A stretch of 14,888 nucleotides of DNA, from positions 1-14,888 of the forward strand of contig JALNVO010000040.1 in assembly GCA_023231365.1 (NCBI GenBank). Reading direction: 5' to 3'. The position numbers and the translations under genes are program-made. Shown piece by piece: positions 6,336 to 13,662 of the stretch; position 1 is the first letter of the stretch, and each line of letters begins with the position of its first letter. Origin of the DNA: Fibrobacteraceae bacterium. Its GTDB lineage: Bacteria > Fibrobacterota > Fibrobacteria > Fibrobacterales > Fibrobacteraceae. A model generated the notes under the pieces. That model ran no database searches. It was given only the letters and a program-made list of their open reading frames with translations, and was not told the DNA's origin.

Positions 6336-7622
6336 TTAATAGATACATTCGCCAATGAGGGCGAAAACTTCGGCTGCTTTTATTCTTACTTTCAGTAAGG
6401 TTCCTGGAGCGTATTCGCCATCAAGCGCTACAGGGCGGTAGTAATCATCGCGGGCAATGGTTGTTCCTTTTCGGAATCCTTTTTTTTCGGCAATGACGCC
6501 TTCTTCTTTTCCGATGAATTCGCGATTGTTTTCAAGTGCAATTTTCTGGAATATTTCGGCAATTTTTGCGGAACGCGCATAGCGCTCTTCTTTGGAAAGA
6601 TTGCTTGCGTAAGAGTATGCAGGAGTACCTTCGCGAGGAACGAATCTCGTAATATTGCAAATTGATGGACGCGTAGTTCTTATAAGATTTAGGCTTTCTT
6701 CAAAGTCTTCTTCTGTTTCACCGGGGAATGCAACGATAATATCTGTCCCAAGGGTCAAATTGGGAAAGTGCTGTTTAAATGTCGAAGCAATTTTAATGTA
6801 GTCGCTTTGTGTGTGACGGCGGTTCATCGCTTTGAGGATCCTATCACTTCCGCTTTGTACGGGAATATGTATGAATTTGTACAAATGCGGGTCTTGATAT
6901 GTTTCAAGAAGTGCGTCCAAATAGCGCAAAATGTGCCGCGGGTTTCCCATGCCAAGGCGAATTTTGTAGTCACCTTTGATCTTTGAAATAATTTTTTGCA
7001 AAAGGGTCGGCAAATCCGTGTGAATGTCGAATCCGTAGCAGCTCGTGTCTTGCCCGGTGAGAAAAATTTCTTTGGCTCCCGCATCCACTTTTTGCTGAAT
7101 TCGGTGAATGATTGATTCTTGGGTGTTGCTCACAAGGTGCTTTTTAACTAAATGCGTAGAGCAATAAGTGCAAGAATCAAGGCAGCCTTCCTCGATGTTG
7201 ACGATACCGATTCCGGGCTGGCTTTCTAAGGTGATTGTGCTTGATGAATTTTGCTCTGGAGAGAGACCAGCCAAGCTTAAAAAAACATCCAAGGCTTTTG
7301 GGTTTTTGTGCGCATCATAGGGAGAAAAGCAAAAATCTGGAAATAGCCGGGAGAATTCTTTTTTCAAGTCTTCTGTCGCGCAACCAGTAACCCATACAGG
7401 TACGTGCTCAAAGGTCTTGCGGATGTCCTTGGCGAGCTTGACCGCAGAAGCGATCCCTTTTACGGTACAGGCGTTGAGAACAATTGCCGCAGGGGTTTCG
7501 GAAGGCATCTCAAAACAGACGGAGAATCCTTTTGCCGCAAACCTTTCCCCGATTTCTTCTCCATCGCCGAAGTTTGCCGCACAGCCTTCACTTAAAATGG
7601 CTACGGTGTTTGGCGAATACAT
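6336..7622 (-). CDS. mtaB: tRNA t6A37 methylthiotransferase, radical SAM, archaeal/eukaryotic-like (MtaB/CDKAL1 type)
   Basis: It is predicted to add a methylthio group to t6A at position 37 of tRNAs, giving ms2t6A. Its 428 aa carry three domains. The UPF0004 domain has cluster cysteines C14 (SEGCAANFGDGEE), C52 (LNACTVKG) and C81 (TGCATED). The radical SAM domain has CxxxCxxC at C147/C151/C154 (GCLDSCTYC), then FLTGQDTSCYGFDIHTDLP, YKFIHIPVQSGSD and TDIIVAFPGETEEDF. A TRAM-like RNA-binding domain runs from about 370 to the end. Details such as NACTVKG, SCYGFDI and GMGNPRH are closer to the archaeal/eukaryotic CDKAL1 branch than to typical bacterial MtaB or MiaB. The ATG lies inside the 3' end of the SpoIID-domain gene (22-nt overlap), so it is translationally coupled. 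MiaB is the main alternative, but the CTVKG signature argues against it. Confidence 0.85.
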   Translation of the reverse strand: MYSPNTVAILSEGCAANFGDGEEIGERFAAKGFSVCFEMPSETPAAIVLNACTVKGIASAVKLAKDIRKTFEHVPVWVTGCATEDLKKEFSRLFPDFCFSPYDAHKNPKALDVFLSLAGLSPEQNSSSTITLESQPGIGIVNIEEGCLDSCTYCSTHLVKKHLVSNTQESIIHRIQQKVDAGAKEIFLTGQDTSCYGFDIHTDLPTLLQKIISKIKGDYKIRLGMGNPRHILRYLDALLETYQDPHLYKFIHIPVQSGSDRILKAMNRRHTQSDYIKIASTFKQHFPNLTLGTDIIVAFPGETEEDFEESLNLIRTTRPSICNITRFVPREGTPAYSYASNLSKEERYARSAKIAEIFQKIALENNREFIGKEEGVIAEKKGFRKGTTIARDDYYRPVALDGEYAPGTLLKVRIKAAEVFALIGECIY

Positions 7623-9061
7623 TTCAGAGAGACTCCCGGGTAGTAGGTGAGGAGAATTTCCTTATAGCTCTGCCCGGCTTTTGCACGGGCTCGAGCGCCC
7701 ATCTGGCACATTCCAATTCCGTGCCCGAAACCGCTTCCATGGAGGATCCAAGCGGTTCCTTTTTTCTCGATGCGAAATTTTGCAGAGGGTAGAATTGTGG
7801 AACCTTGCTTAAAGAGCCAGCGTGTTTTATCGCCTTTTACCGAAAAAGTTCCTTTATCTGTAGTGACTTCGAGAACATTGATACGACCGCCGGGGAGTTT
7901 ACTTTTTACTTCAATTGACTTGATCTTTGAAAAAACGTTTTTTCCTTTTGCCTTGGCGTCTTTGAAGTTTGCCTTGAAAAGCCGTGCTAATTCTTTGTCT
8001 TTGAATTTACGGTTCCAACTAGAATAAGAAGAAGCTCCGCACCAAGTTTCTTTTGGAGTCTTAAAGTCCTTGACGCTTTTCAAATAAGGGCACGCTGGAA
8101 GTCCCCAAGCTTCCACACCCTCCGTGCGACCACCGCAAGTGGAATGGTAGTAAGCCTCGATAAATTTGTCATTATAGATGAGAACTATTCCGGTGGTGGA
8201 ATCGACGGCTGCGTTGGAATAAACACCTTCTCCTGTAGCCCCGTTGTACACTTGATCCTGCACGCTTGCAAAAACATCAAATCCAAGAGAAGCTCTTGAC
8301 TTGAAATGTCTGTAGGCGTAAGTACGTGCGGCAATTGCTTGCGCTTTAAGGGCTTCGATAGAGGCTGAGTCAAGCTTGCCTATTTCGTAAGGAACGACTC
8401 CTTTTAAGTAATCTTCAATTGAAACTTCGTTGATGACGTTGATTTTTTGCGGTGTCGATACGATGAGAAGATTCCCGCGATAGATTTTTCTTTCAATGGA
8501 AACTTTAGATTCTCCGGCAGGGAATACCCAGATAGAGTCTGCGGTAAAGTTCGTATCTTTTGAACTCCAGGTGATTTTCCCGTTCTTGTATTTAATGCCT
8601 GCGGAATCTTGAACTAGTATGGCTGAGGTTGAATCTGGATTCGTGCTGACTAAAAAAGAATCCGCGTTTAGATCCGCTTTGGATATTCCGATAAGAATCC
8701 CCACGCGGAAATTCCGCTTGAGTTCTTCGGGAATGTCAATGGAATCCAGATTTTCTTCGGTTATTTTGAATGTATCCGCTTGGAAAGCTTCCGCTTCTTC
8801 TGCGGAATCGGCGTAGAATTCTTCTCCTTCAGGAGCAAGGGAATCTGTGCTTGCGGAATCGAGGATAGCTGGTGTGCGAGATTCTCTGGAGGAGTACGTT
8901 TCCGCGCTGTCTTTTGTCTTGGTGTCAGAGTCTGGTGCAATAGCGACAAAGGGCGACTTGCTTCTCTCTTGATTTTCCGTTCCGGAGTCATCTGTGACTA
9001 GCGGAGGGAGAGGGGCGCAACCTGCTAGCGTTGCGAGAAAGAGAAGCAGAGTACGCTTCAT
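7601..9061 (-). CDS. SpoIID/LytB-domain lipoprotein (peptidoglycan glycan-strand enzyme)
   Basis: A 486-aa predicted lipoprotein. The signal sequence MKRTLLLFLATLAGC ends in a lipobox (LAGC, C15), so it should be lipid-anchored in the envelope. Residues about 20-115 are an acidic Ser/Asp/Glu/Thr-rich linker, probably disordered. The SpoIID domain spans about 205-480. It has INEVSIEDYLKGVVPYEIG with the likely catalytic glutamate E226, then ALKAQAIAARTYAY, the YHSTCGGRTE motif (H306, C309) and GSGFGHGIGMCQMGA near the end. Known SpoIID is a lytic transglycosylase acting on glycan strands stripped of peptides; in a non-sporulating Gram-negative a role in division or wall turnover is plausible (inference). 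The gene starts 3 nt after def and overlaps mtaB by 22 nt, so it is an internal gene of the yajC-def operon. Confidence 0.9.
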   Translation of the reverse strand: MKRTLLLFLATLAGCAPLPPLVTDDSGTENQERSKSPFVAIAPDSDTKTKDSAETYSSRESRTPAILDSASTDSLAPEGEEFYADSAEEAEAFQADTFKITEENLDSIDIPEELKRNFRVGILIGISKADLNADSFLVSTNPDSTSAILVQDSAGIKYKNGKITWSSKDTNFTADSIWVFPAGESKVSIERKIYRGNLLIVSTPQKINVINEVSIEDYLKGVVPYEIGKLDSASIEALKAQAIAARTYAYRHFKSRASLGFDVFASVQDQVYNGATGEGVYSNAAVDSTTGIVLIYNDKFIEAYYHSTCGGRTEGVEAWGLPACPYLKSVKDFKTPKETWCGASSYSSWNRKFKDKELARLFKANFKDAKAKGKNVFSKIKSIEVKSKLPGGRINVLEVTTDKGTFSVKGDKTRWLFKQGSTILPSAKFRIEKKGTAWILHGSGFGHGIGMCQMGARARAKAGQSYKEILLTYYPGVSLKCIRQTP

Positions 9062-9064
9062 CTG

Positions 9065-9598
9065 CTATTCGCCTTTTTTTGCTTTTTTTGCCATATCGCG
9101 GAGTCTCGACTGATTCATCGTTCTATCAGCAGTCGAGATGACATCGACGAACAATTTGCCCTCTAGGTGGTCGCATTCATGCTGGATGCAACGGGCGAGA
9201 ATCCCTTCACAATTATGGAGTACAACTTCCTGTCCGTTTTCGTCTGTGAATTTAGTCCACACTTTTCCAGGACGGACGACATTGCAGAATATATCCGGGA
9301 TGGAAAGGCAGCCTTCATCGTAGGGTACATCCGTAGAATCAGGTTCAACCCCCCATTCCGGGTTGAACATTATATGCGGTTCTGGAGTCTCGCCTTCGTC
9401 GGGCCTCGTCGTATCGATGACCACAAGGCGGATGGCTTTGCCAATTTGTGGACCGGCGAGACCGCACCCCCCACCGTCATACATCGTGTCCAGCATGTCC
9501 TTAGCCAGAGCGACAAGGTCTGGAGTCACTTTAGTGACGGGTTTGCAATTTTTACGGAGTACGGGGCTTCCGTAAAGCTTTATGTCAAGTAGCGCCAT
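9065..9598 (-). CDS. def: Peptide deformylase
   Basis: A cytoplasmic metallo-enzyme that removes the formyl group from the first methionine of new proteins. Its 177 aa show all three family motifs. The first is GCGLAGPQ (44-51), where G49 replaces the usual Ala of GxGLAAPQ. The second is EGCLS (95-99), whose C97 binds the metal. The third is QHECDH (139-144), with metal ligands H140 and H144 and catalytic E141. The C-terminus is lysine-rich. It begins 2 nt after the yajC stop and has no evident ribosome site of its own, so it is likely coupled to yajC. The fmt gene, often its partner, is not next to it here. Confidence 0.98.
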   Translation of the reverse strand: MALLDIKLYGSPVLRKNCKPVTKVTPDLVALAKDMLDTMYDGGGCGLAGPQIGKAIRLVVIDTTRPDEGETPEPHIMFNPEWGVEPDSTDVPYDEGCLSIPDIFCNVVRPGKVWTKFTDENGQEVVLHNCEGILARCIQHECDHLEGKLFVDVISTADRTMNQSRLRDMAKKAKKGE

Positions 9599-9600
9599 GT

Positions 9601-9969
9601 TTATTTGGCAGCCTTTTCCGTTGCAGGCTTGTCTTCGAGTACGCGGAGGATGGCGGACTTTTCAAAGTCGAGCTTGGTATCGTTTCCCGTTTTGACCGTA
9701 ATGATGTTGTCTTGAATGTCTGCGACAGCTCCGATGATGCCTGCGGAGGTAAGGACTTTATCGCCTTTTTTAAGAGCCTTGCGCATAGCTTCCGTTTTTT
9801 TCATTTCCTTCTGTTTGGGCATAATGAAGAAAAGGTACATCACCACGAACATCAAAATGAACGGGAGAAATCCCATAATGGCGGAACCGCCTTGTTTAGC
9901 TGGTTCTGCAGCTCCGTCTGCGAAGGCGGAAGCGGCAAAGAGAAGAGCGATGAGGGCTGTAGATTTCAT
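9601..9969 (-). CDS. yajC: Preprotein translocase accessory subunit YajC
   Basis: YajC is the small inner-membrane partner of SecDF in the Sec export machinery. Of its 122 aa, residues about 32-50 form the membrane segment, followed by the hallmark FFIMPKQKEMKK at the cytoplasmic side. KKGDKVLTSAGIIGAVADI (about 68-86) is the conserved soluble domain. Unusually, it has a signal-like N-terminus (residues 1-18, ending AFA-DG) before the membrane segment. It is the first gene of a minus-strand operon with def, the SpoIID-domain lipoprotein and mtaB. The start ATG has AAGAGGA 6 nt upstream. A TAnnTTTG core lies at 9995-10002. Confidence 0.95.
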   Translation of the reverse strand: MKSTALIALLFAASAFADGAAEPAKQGGSAIMGFLPFILMFVVMYLFFIMPKQKEMKKTEAMRKALKKGDKVLTSAGIIGAVADIQDNIITVKTGNDTKLDFEKSAILRVLEDKPATEKAAK

Positions 9970-9994
9970 AATGAATCCTCTTAAGGTTGTGCGC

Positions 9995-10002
9995 CAAATT
10001 TA
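9995..10002 (-). promoter_or_regulatory. Putative -7 element of the yajC operon (TAAATTTG)
   Basis: On the minus strand the octamer TAAATTTG fits the Bacteroidota sigma-A -7 consensus TAnnTTTG and lies 25 nt before the yajC start codon. The upstream -33 TTTG is not evident; there is a CTTT-rich tract instead. Confidence 0.5.
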
Positions 10003-10102
10003 GAAAAATGAGAAAGAGAAAGAGAATTGAATTGTGAAATAGGCGCTAGTCTGTTAAAAAGAATAGATCAAAAGCACTGTTTTTTATTGGCTGATAGTTC
10101 TT

Positions 10103-11050
10103 TTAGAACGCTTCAGGAAGCTTTTTATCAAGCAATGGGTAGATCCTATTCAATTCAATCAGATTTTCTACGAATTCCTTGTCGGCATAAAAAATGCTGA
10201 TGTTTTTAACGTCGAGTCCGTTTGAGTAAGGAGGTTCTGTAAATAGAAATCCGCAAGTTTCCAAATTTTCAAGGGACCTTGCAGTTAACCTGATTCCGGG
10301 GATCACTTTTTTATAGGCAGCAAGAAAATCTTCAAGGGAAACGGATGTATTCCCATGAAAATCCTTGCTTTTTGTCTTGCAAGCTTTGATGAATGCGGAA
10401 AGAACGATTTGATCTCCCGCAGAAAGAAGCTCTTTAGGTAGCGTATTCCCTGTTGCTCTTGCAAATAAAGTCTTGTACAGAAGTTCCGGTAGCTTTTTTT
10501 TGTAAAAATGAATTTGTGTGCGATTTCCAGGAATGAGTTCCGCAATACCGAGACCGCAGAGTGCTCGGATAAGACTGTATGCATCATTGTAACAAATTCC
10601 ATTGATGACTTTTAGGTTGTCAATAATGGATTCTAGATCGAAAGTCCCGCTTTTGGATCCTTTTGCCGCTTTTGCAAAAAGGAATAATAGGGTGGGAAGA
10701 GCGTGGATCTTATCAATTTTTTCTTTGTTCGATTCTGCTCTGCGAAGGCGCTCTGCCATGAAATGCAAAAGGTTGGGAAACCATTCCGGGAGGTTCGTCA
10801 ATGTCTTGGATAGGTCTTCTTGTCCGATGACAGTTACTTCAGTCTCTTCCGAAGCCCTCAAAGTAAGGCCGTGCGGAAGGTTTTCGAGTAGTGACATTTC
10901 ACCCACGAGCGTGTGTTCTTCTATTTTTCCGACTGTAAAACTTTTGGCTCCTTCGCGCTTTTGTGCGATAAGCGATCCTCTAGTTATAATATAAAGACGC
11001 CCGTCTTTAGAACCTTCTTGGAAAAGAATGTCTTTGGGACGCAATTTCAT
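10103..11050 (-). CDS. CRP-like regulator with degenerate cNMP-binding domain (second of tandem pair)
   Basis: A 315-aa protein. Residues 1-105 form a cyclic-nucleotide-binding-type beta-roll: the early GRLYIITRGSLIA strand and hairpin, then VGEMSLLENLPHGLTLRA (49-66) at the phosphate-binding cassette. That cassette keeps GE but has PHG where an Arg-Ala would contact the cyclic phosphate, so classical cAMP binding is doubtful. Residues about 115-190 look like a winged helix (YNDAYSLIRALCGLGIAEL, then a basic wing). Residues 203-315 form a second helical, winged-helix-like unit. Its ATG overlaps the stop of the preceding gene by 4 nt (ATGA), so the two are made together and may form a heterodimer. 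It is the last gene of the run after rplS. A short gttct/agaac hairpin sits on its stop codon, but no proper terminator is seen. Confidence 0.65.
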   Translation of the reverse strand: MKLRPKDILFQEGSKDGRLYIITRGSLIAQKREGAKSFTVGKIEEHTLVGEMSLLENLPHGLTLRASEETEVTVIGQEDLSKTLTNLPEWFPNLLHFMAERLRRAESNKEKIDKIHALPTLLFLFAKAAKGSKSGTFDLESIIDNLKVINGICYNDAYSLIRALCGLGIAELIPGNRTQIHFYKKKLPELLYKTLFARATGNTLPKELLSAGDQIVLSAFIKACKTKSKDFHGNTSVSLEDFLAAYKKVIPGIRLTARSLENLETCGFLFTEPPYSNGLDVKNISIFYADKEFVENLIELNRIYPLLDKKLPEAF

Positions 11051-11964
11051 AGAGCACTCCCCGTGAGACTCCGCTCGTTATGAATGGCGAGCAGAAAATT
11101 TTCAAGAATTTTTTTCTCTAAGTGAAGTTTGTTCGTTTCTTGCAGATGCTTAAAGATGCCGAGTTCTTGGAATTTGATGATCTCGACTATAGAGGCTTCT
11201 GGAGTTGCTATTTGAAGATATTTTATCCACTCTCCGCTATTGTGTATTAGAATAGAATCTTCCAACGCAAGAAATTCCAAACAGGCTCGTTCTCTTTGAG
11301 AGAGTTCAAGTGGCGGATATATTTTATTTTGGTGTTGACAGCGAAGGTAATCGACAAGAATTTCGAGAATTTGCGGTTTCTCTATAGATATTAGCGCATT
11401 CTGTTTTCCGGATTGATCCGGAAAAAGTTTCAGGATGTTTCTCCTCACCAATTCCCGGACAGCATTTTGTACGGAGTCTTTGGACGCCCTTGTCTGCCAT
11501 AAGAATTCCTTGAGGACTTTTTCCGCCTCGAGGGGCTCTCCTTCATAGTGCAACATGAGAAACTTCGAAAGACTTTGTAGGGGATCCGCAAAGATAGGCT
11601 CTTCAAGAGATTGCTTTAAGGAGCGGGTGCGCTTGGATATGGAATTGATAATTGCAAGAAGCCAATTTGGCGCTTTCTTAAAAATGGCAGCCAGTGCGGA
11701 TTCATCAATGATAGCAAGTGTTGAATTAATGGAAGCGCTGATGTCGTGCTTGAATTTAGAATGATCCATAACGGCAGAAACGCCGACTAGCGAACCTTTA
11801 GGCATTTTATAAAGGAGTTTTCCTTTATCGAATGCATTGAGTTCACCATCTTCTACATAGACCATTTTTGTGGCGGAGTCGCCTTGTTTAAAAACAAGAC
11901 AACCCGCTGGTGCGTGGATGCGTACTAGCGGGATTTCTTGAGGATTGGGATTGCCCGAAGTCAA
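11047..11964 (-). CDS. CRP-like regulator with degenerate cNMP-binding domain (first of tandem pair)
   Basis: A 305-aa protein with the same three-part build as its downstream neighbour. Residues 10-115 are a beta-roll (AGCLVFKQGDSATKMVYVEDGELNAF). The phosphate-binding cassette is lost: the region reads VGVSAVMDHSKFKHDISA, with neither the Gly-Glu nor the Arg expected, so it probably binds no cNMP. Residues about 128-195 are winged-helix-like, with the likely recognition helix around SKDSVQNAVRELVRRNIL. Residues 220-295 are a second helical domain. The start appears to be TTG (11962-11964): GGTGG lies 7 nt upstream, and the next in-frame Met (residue 34) would cut into the beta-roll. It follows rplS by 19 nt, so it probably rides on the ribosomal-protein transcript. 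No specific function can be named. Confidence 0.6.
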   Translation of the reverse strand: MTSGNPNPQEIPLVRIHAPAGCLVFKQGDSATKMVYVEDGELNAFDKGKLLYKMPKGSLVGVSAVMDHSKFKHDISASINSTLAIIDESALAAIFKKAPNWLLAIINSISKRTRSLKQSLEEPIFADPLQSLSKFLMLHYEGEPLEAEKVLKEFLWQTRASKDSVQNAVRELVRRNILKLFPDQSGKQNALISIEKPQILEILVDYLRCQHQNKIYPPLELSQRERACLEFLALEDSILIHNSGEWIKYLQIATPEASIVEIIKFQELGIFKHLQETNKLHLEKKILENFLLAIHNERSLTGSAL

Positions 11965-11983
11965 CGGGAAACCACCGGTTAAA

Positions 11984-12331
11984 TTAGACGTCGCGCTTTT
12001 CGATACGAGCGGCCTTGCCGCTCAAATCGCGCATATAGAAAATGCGGGACTTGCGGACCTTACCCTGGCGGTTTACTTCGAAGGAAGCAATACGCGGGCT
12101 GTGGACTGGGAAAATGCGTTCAATAGCAACATTATCTGTTATCTTGCGGATGGTGAGCGTAGTAGAAACGCCGACGTTCTTCTTTTGAATGATGACGCCC
12201 TTGAACGGCTGAATGCGTTCCTTGGCGCCTTCGATGACTTTCACGTTAACGGTGACTGTGTCGCCTGCGCGAAGTTCAGGGAGATCGGTTTTTTTGTTTT
12301 CTTGTTGAATTGTTTCAATGTTCAGGGACAT
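11984..12331 (-). CDS. rplS: 50S ribosomal protein L19 (bL19)
   Basis: bL19 sits at the 30S-50S interface of the ribosome. Its 115 aa match the usual length, and the sequence is recognisable throughout: LRAGDTVTVNVKVIEG, RIQPFKGVIIQKK, TLTIRKI, VAIERIFPVHSPRIASFEV and the C-terminal KVRKSRIFYMRDLSGKAARI. The ATG has GAGG about 9 nt upstream. It lies 15 nt after trmD in the classic rpsP-rimM-trmD-rplS order. Confidence 0.99.
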   Translation of the reverse strand: MSLNIETIQQENKKTDLPELRAGDTVTVNVKVIEGAKERIQPFKGVIIQKKNVGVSTTLTIRKITDNVAIERIFPVHSPRIASFEVNRQGKVRKSRIFYMRDLSGKAARIEKRDV

Positions 12332-12346
12332 ATTATGTGACCTCGG

Positions 12347-13051
12347 TTATGTAGTGCCAAATTTAGTATCTATTTTCAATTTTTCGTAGATGTCAGGGCG
12401 TCTTTCTTTCGTTCTTTTTAAAGATTCCGCCTCTCTCCATGCACAAATATTCTTGTGATGACCCGAAAGGAGTACTTCTGGGACTTTTTTTTCTTCAAAA
12501 ACTTCAGGACGGGTGTAAACAGGCCAGCCTAGTAGCCCTTTTGCAAAAGAGTCCGTTTCTCCGGATTCGCTTTTCCCTAGAACTCCGGGAAGAAGCCTTA
12601 CTACTGCATCGGTGAGGAGCATTGCTGGAAGTTCACCTCCGCTTACGACGAAATCGCCGATGGAAATTTCCATATCTACGTAGGATTCGCGGATGCGTTC
12701 GTCGATGCCTTTGTAATGCCCGCAGAGCAGCACCAGATGGCTCTCTTTGGAAAGGTCGGATGCAATTTTGTGGGTAAAGGGAATTCCGTCTGCTGTGAGG
12801 TAGATAACTTTTCCGTTGTCCTCTTTGACCCCTGTGCTTTTGATCGCTCGAGCAAGCGGTTCCGGTCGAAGCACCATGCCCGGTTCCCCACCGTATGGAG
12901 CATCGTCTACTTGGCCATAGTCGTTGATTGAAAAATCGCGGAGATATAAAGTATTAAAAGTGAAAATTCCTTTGTTGCGGGCGCGTCCGACGATGGAATG
13001 TTGCAATGGGGAGAACATTTCGGGGAAGATTGTGATGCAATCGATTCTCAT
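12347..13051 (-). CDS. trmD: tRNA (guanine-N1-)-methyltransferase TrmD
   Basis: TrmD makes m1G37 in tRNAs, which prevents +1 frameshifting, using SAM bound in a SPOUT trefoil knot. Its 234 aa are near the usual 230-255. Key motifs are IFPEMF (8-13), DDAPYGGEPGMV (49-60), LLCGHYKGIDERI (108-120), IGDFVVSGGELPAM (131-144) and GETDSF (164-169), where D167 is the likely catalytic base. The E in YGGEP and K in GHYKG differ from the E. coli forms YGGG and GHYEG; the K variant is familiar from Bacteroidota. Its ATG overlaps the rimM stop by 4 nt (ATGA). Confidence 0.99.
   Translation of the reverse strand: MRIDCITIFPEMFSPLQHSIVGRARNKGIFTFNTLYLRDFSINDYGQVDDAPYGGEPGMVLRPEPLARAIKSTGVKEDNGKVIYLTADGIPFTHKIASDLSKESHLVLLCGHYKGIDERIRESYVDMEISIGDFVVSGGELPAMLLTDAVVRLLPGVLGKSESGETDSFAKGLLGWPVYTRPEVFEEKKVPEVLLSGHHKNICAWREAESLKRTKERRPDIYEKLKIDTKFGTT
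12358..12365 (-). promoter_or_regulatory. Possible internal -7 element for rplS (TAAATTTG in the trmD 3' end)
   Basis: The minus strand reads TAAATTTG 26 nt before the rplS start, the same octamer and nearly the same distance as before yajC. It is also codon sequence of trmD (the Thr-Lys-Phe-Gly near its end), so it may be coincidence. A TTG lies only 11 nt upstream, too close for a standard -33. Confidence 0.25.
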
Positions 13052-13584
13052 TCCACCCTCATGTCAAAAAGATTTTGGAGAAACTCTTCCGAAATTTTCA
13101 CAGTGCGGAGTTCCTTGTCTATTTCTCCCACGCATTCTTTGATCCACGGGGCGAGGATCTCTTTTCCTTTGTATGCAAATCGGAATGCGTTCACGCTGGG
13201 GAGTTCTTCCACTGAAAGAACTTTGCCTATCTCTTCGCCAGCCTCGCCAATGACGCTGTAGCCTTCCAAGTCGGAAAGATAATACTTGCCTTCGGGTTCG
13301 GGCAAGCGTTCGGATATAGGTATGCAGATGTCTGCATTCACTAGGCTTCGGAGGGATTCGGATGAATCATAGCCTTTGAATTTGAGGAGCCATACTTTAT
13401 TTGCAATGCGGGCTTGTTCAACTTGAAGCTCTGTAGTTATATCACCTTGTATGGCAAATACAGTCGAAAGTTTGGCATAGCGGGAGATGTTGTGCGTTTC
13501 GGGAGCACATTTGATTTCACCCTTAAACCCATGCGGTTTCATCAGGTGACCGACGATGACCAAATTGTTCATACTGTTTTCCAT
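13048..13584 (-). CDS. rimM: Ribosome maturation factor RimM
   Basis: RimM binds ribosomal protein S19 and helps mature the 30S head. Of its 178 aa, residues about 7-90 are the RimM beta-barrel, starting VGHLMKPHGFKGEIKC and including WLLKFKGYDSSESLRSLVNADI. Residues about 98-175 are the PRC-barrel, starting GKYYLSDLEGYSVI and including APWIKECVGEID. The start is ATG 13584 (AGAAG about 5 nt upstream) or ATG 13572, four residues in, which fits family N-termini equally well. It overlaps trmD by 4 nt and is separated from rpsP by 78 nt containing a terminator hairpin. Confidence 0.96.
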   Translation of the reverse strand: MENSMNNLVIVGHLMKPHGFKGEIKCAPETHNISRYAKLSTVFAIQGDITTELQVEQARIANKVWLLKFKGYDSSESLRSLVNADICIPISERLPEPEGKYYLSDLEGYSVIGEAGEEIGKVLSVEELPSVNAFRFAYKGKEILAPWIKECVGEIDKELRTVKISEEFLQNLFDMRVE

Positions 13585-13604
13585 TTTTGCTTCTTAAAGG
13601 AAAA

Positions 13605-13624
13605 CCCCGTGCTGAAGCACAGGG
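13605..13624 (-). terminator. Intrinsic terminator/attenuator between rpsP and rimM
   Basis: On the minus strand an 8-bp GC-rich stem (CCCTGTGC with GCACGGGG, one T-G pair) and a TTCA loop are followed by TTTTCCTTT. It lies 38 nt beyond the rpsP stop and before rimM. As no obvious new promoter precedes rimM, partial termination that lowers rimM-trmD-rplS relative to rpsP is the likely role. Confidence 0.75.
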
Positions 13625-13662
13625 CTTTGAATTTAATTTCTTTGAAGAAATCCCTTAAGCGA

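Noticed and set aside
9167..9592. 141-aa open frame on the plus strand
   Set aside because: Antisense shadow of the peptide deformylase gene, which has all catalytic motifs.
11945..12340. 131-aa plus-strand frame
   Set aside because: Antisense to rplS, which is unambiguous. It starts within the regulator/rplS junction without a ribosome site.
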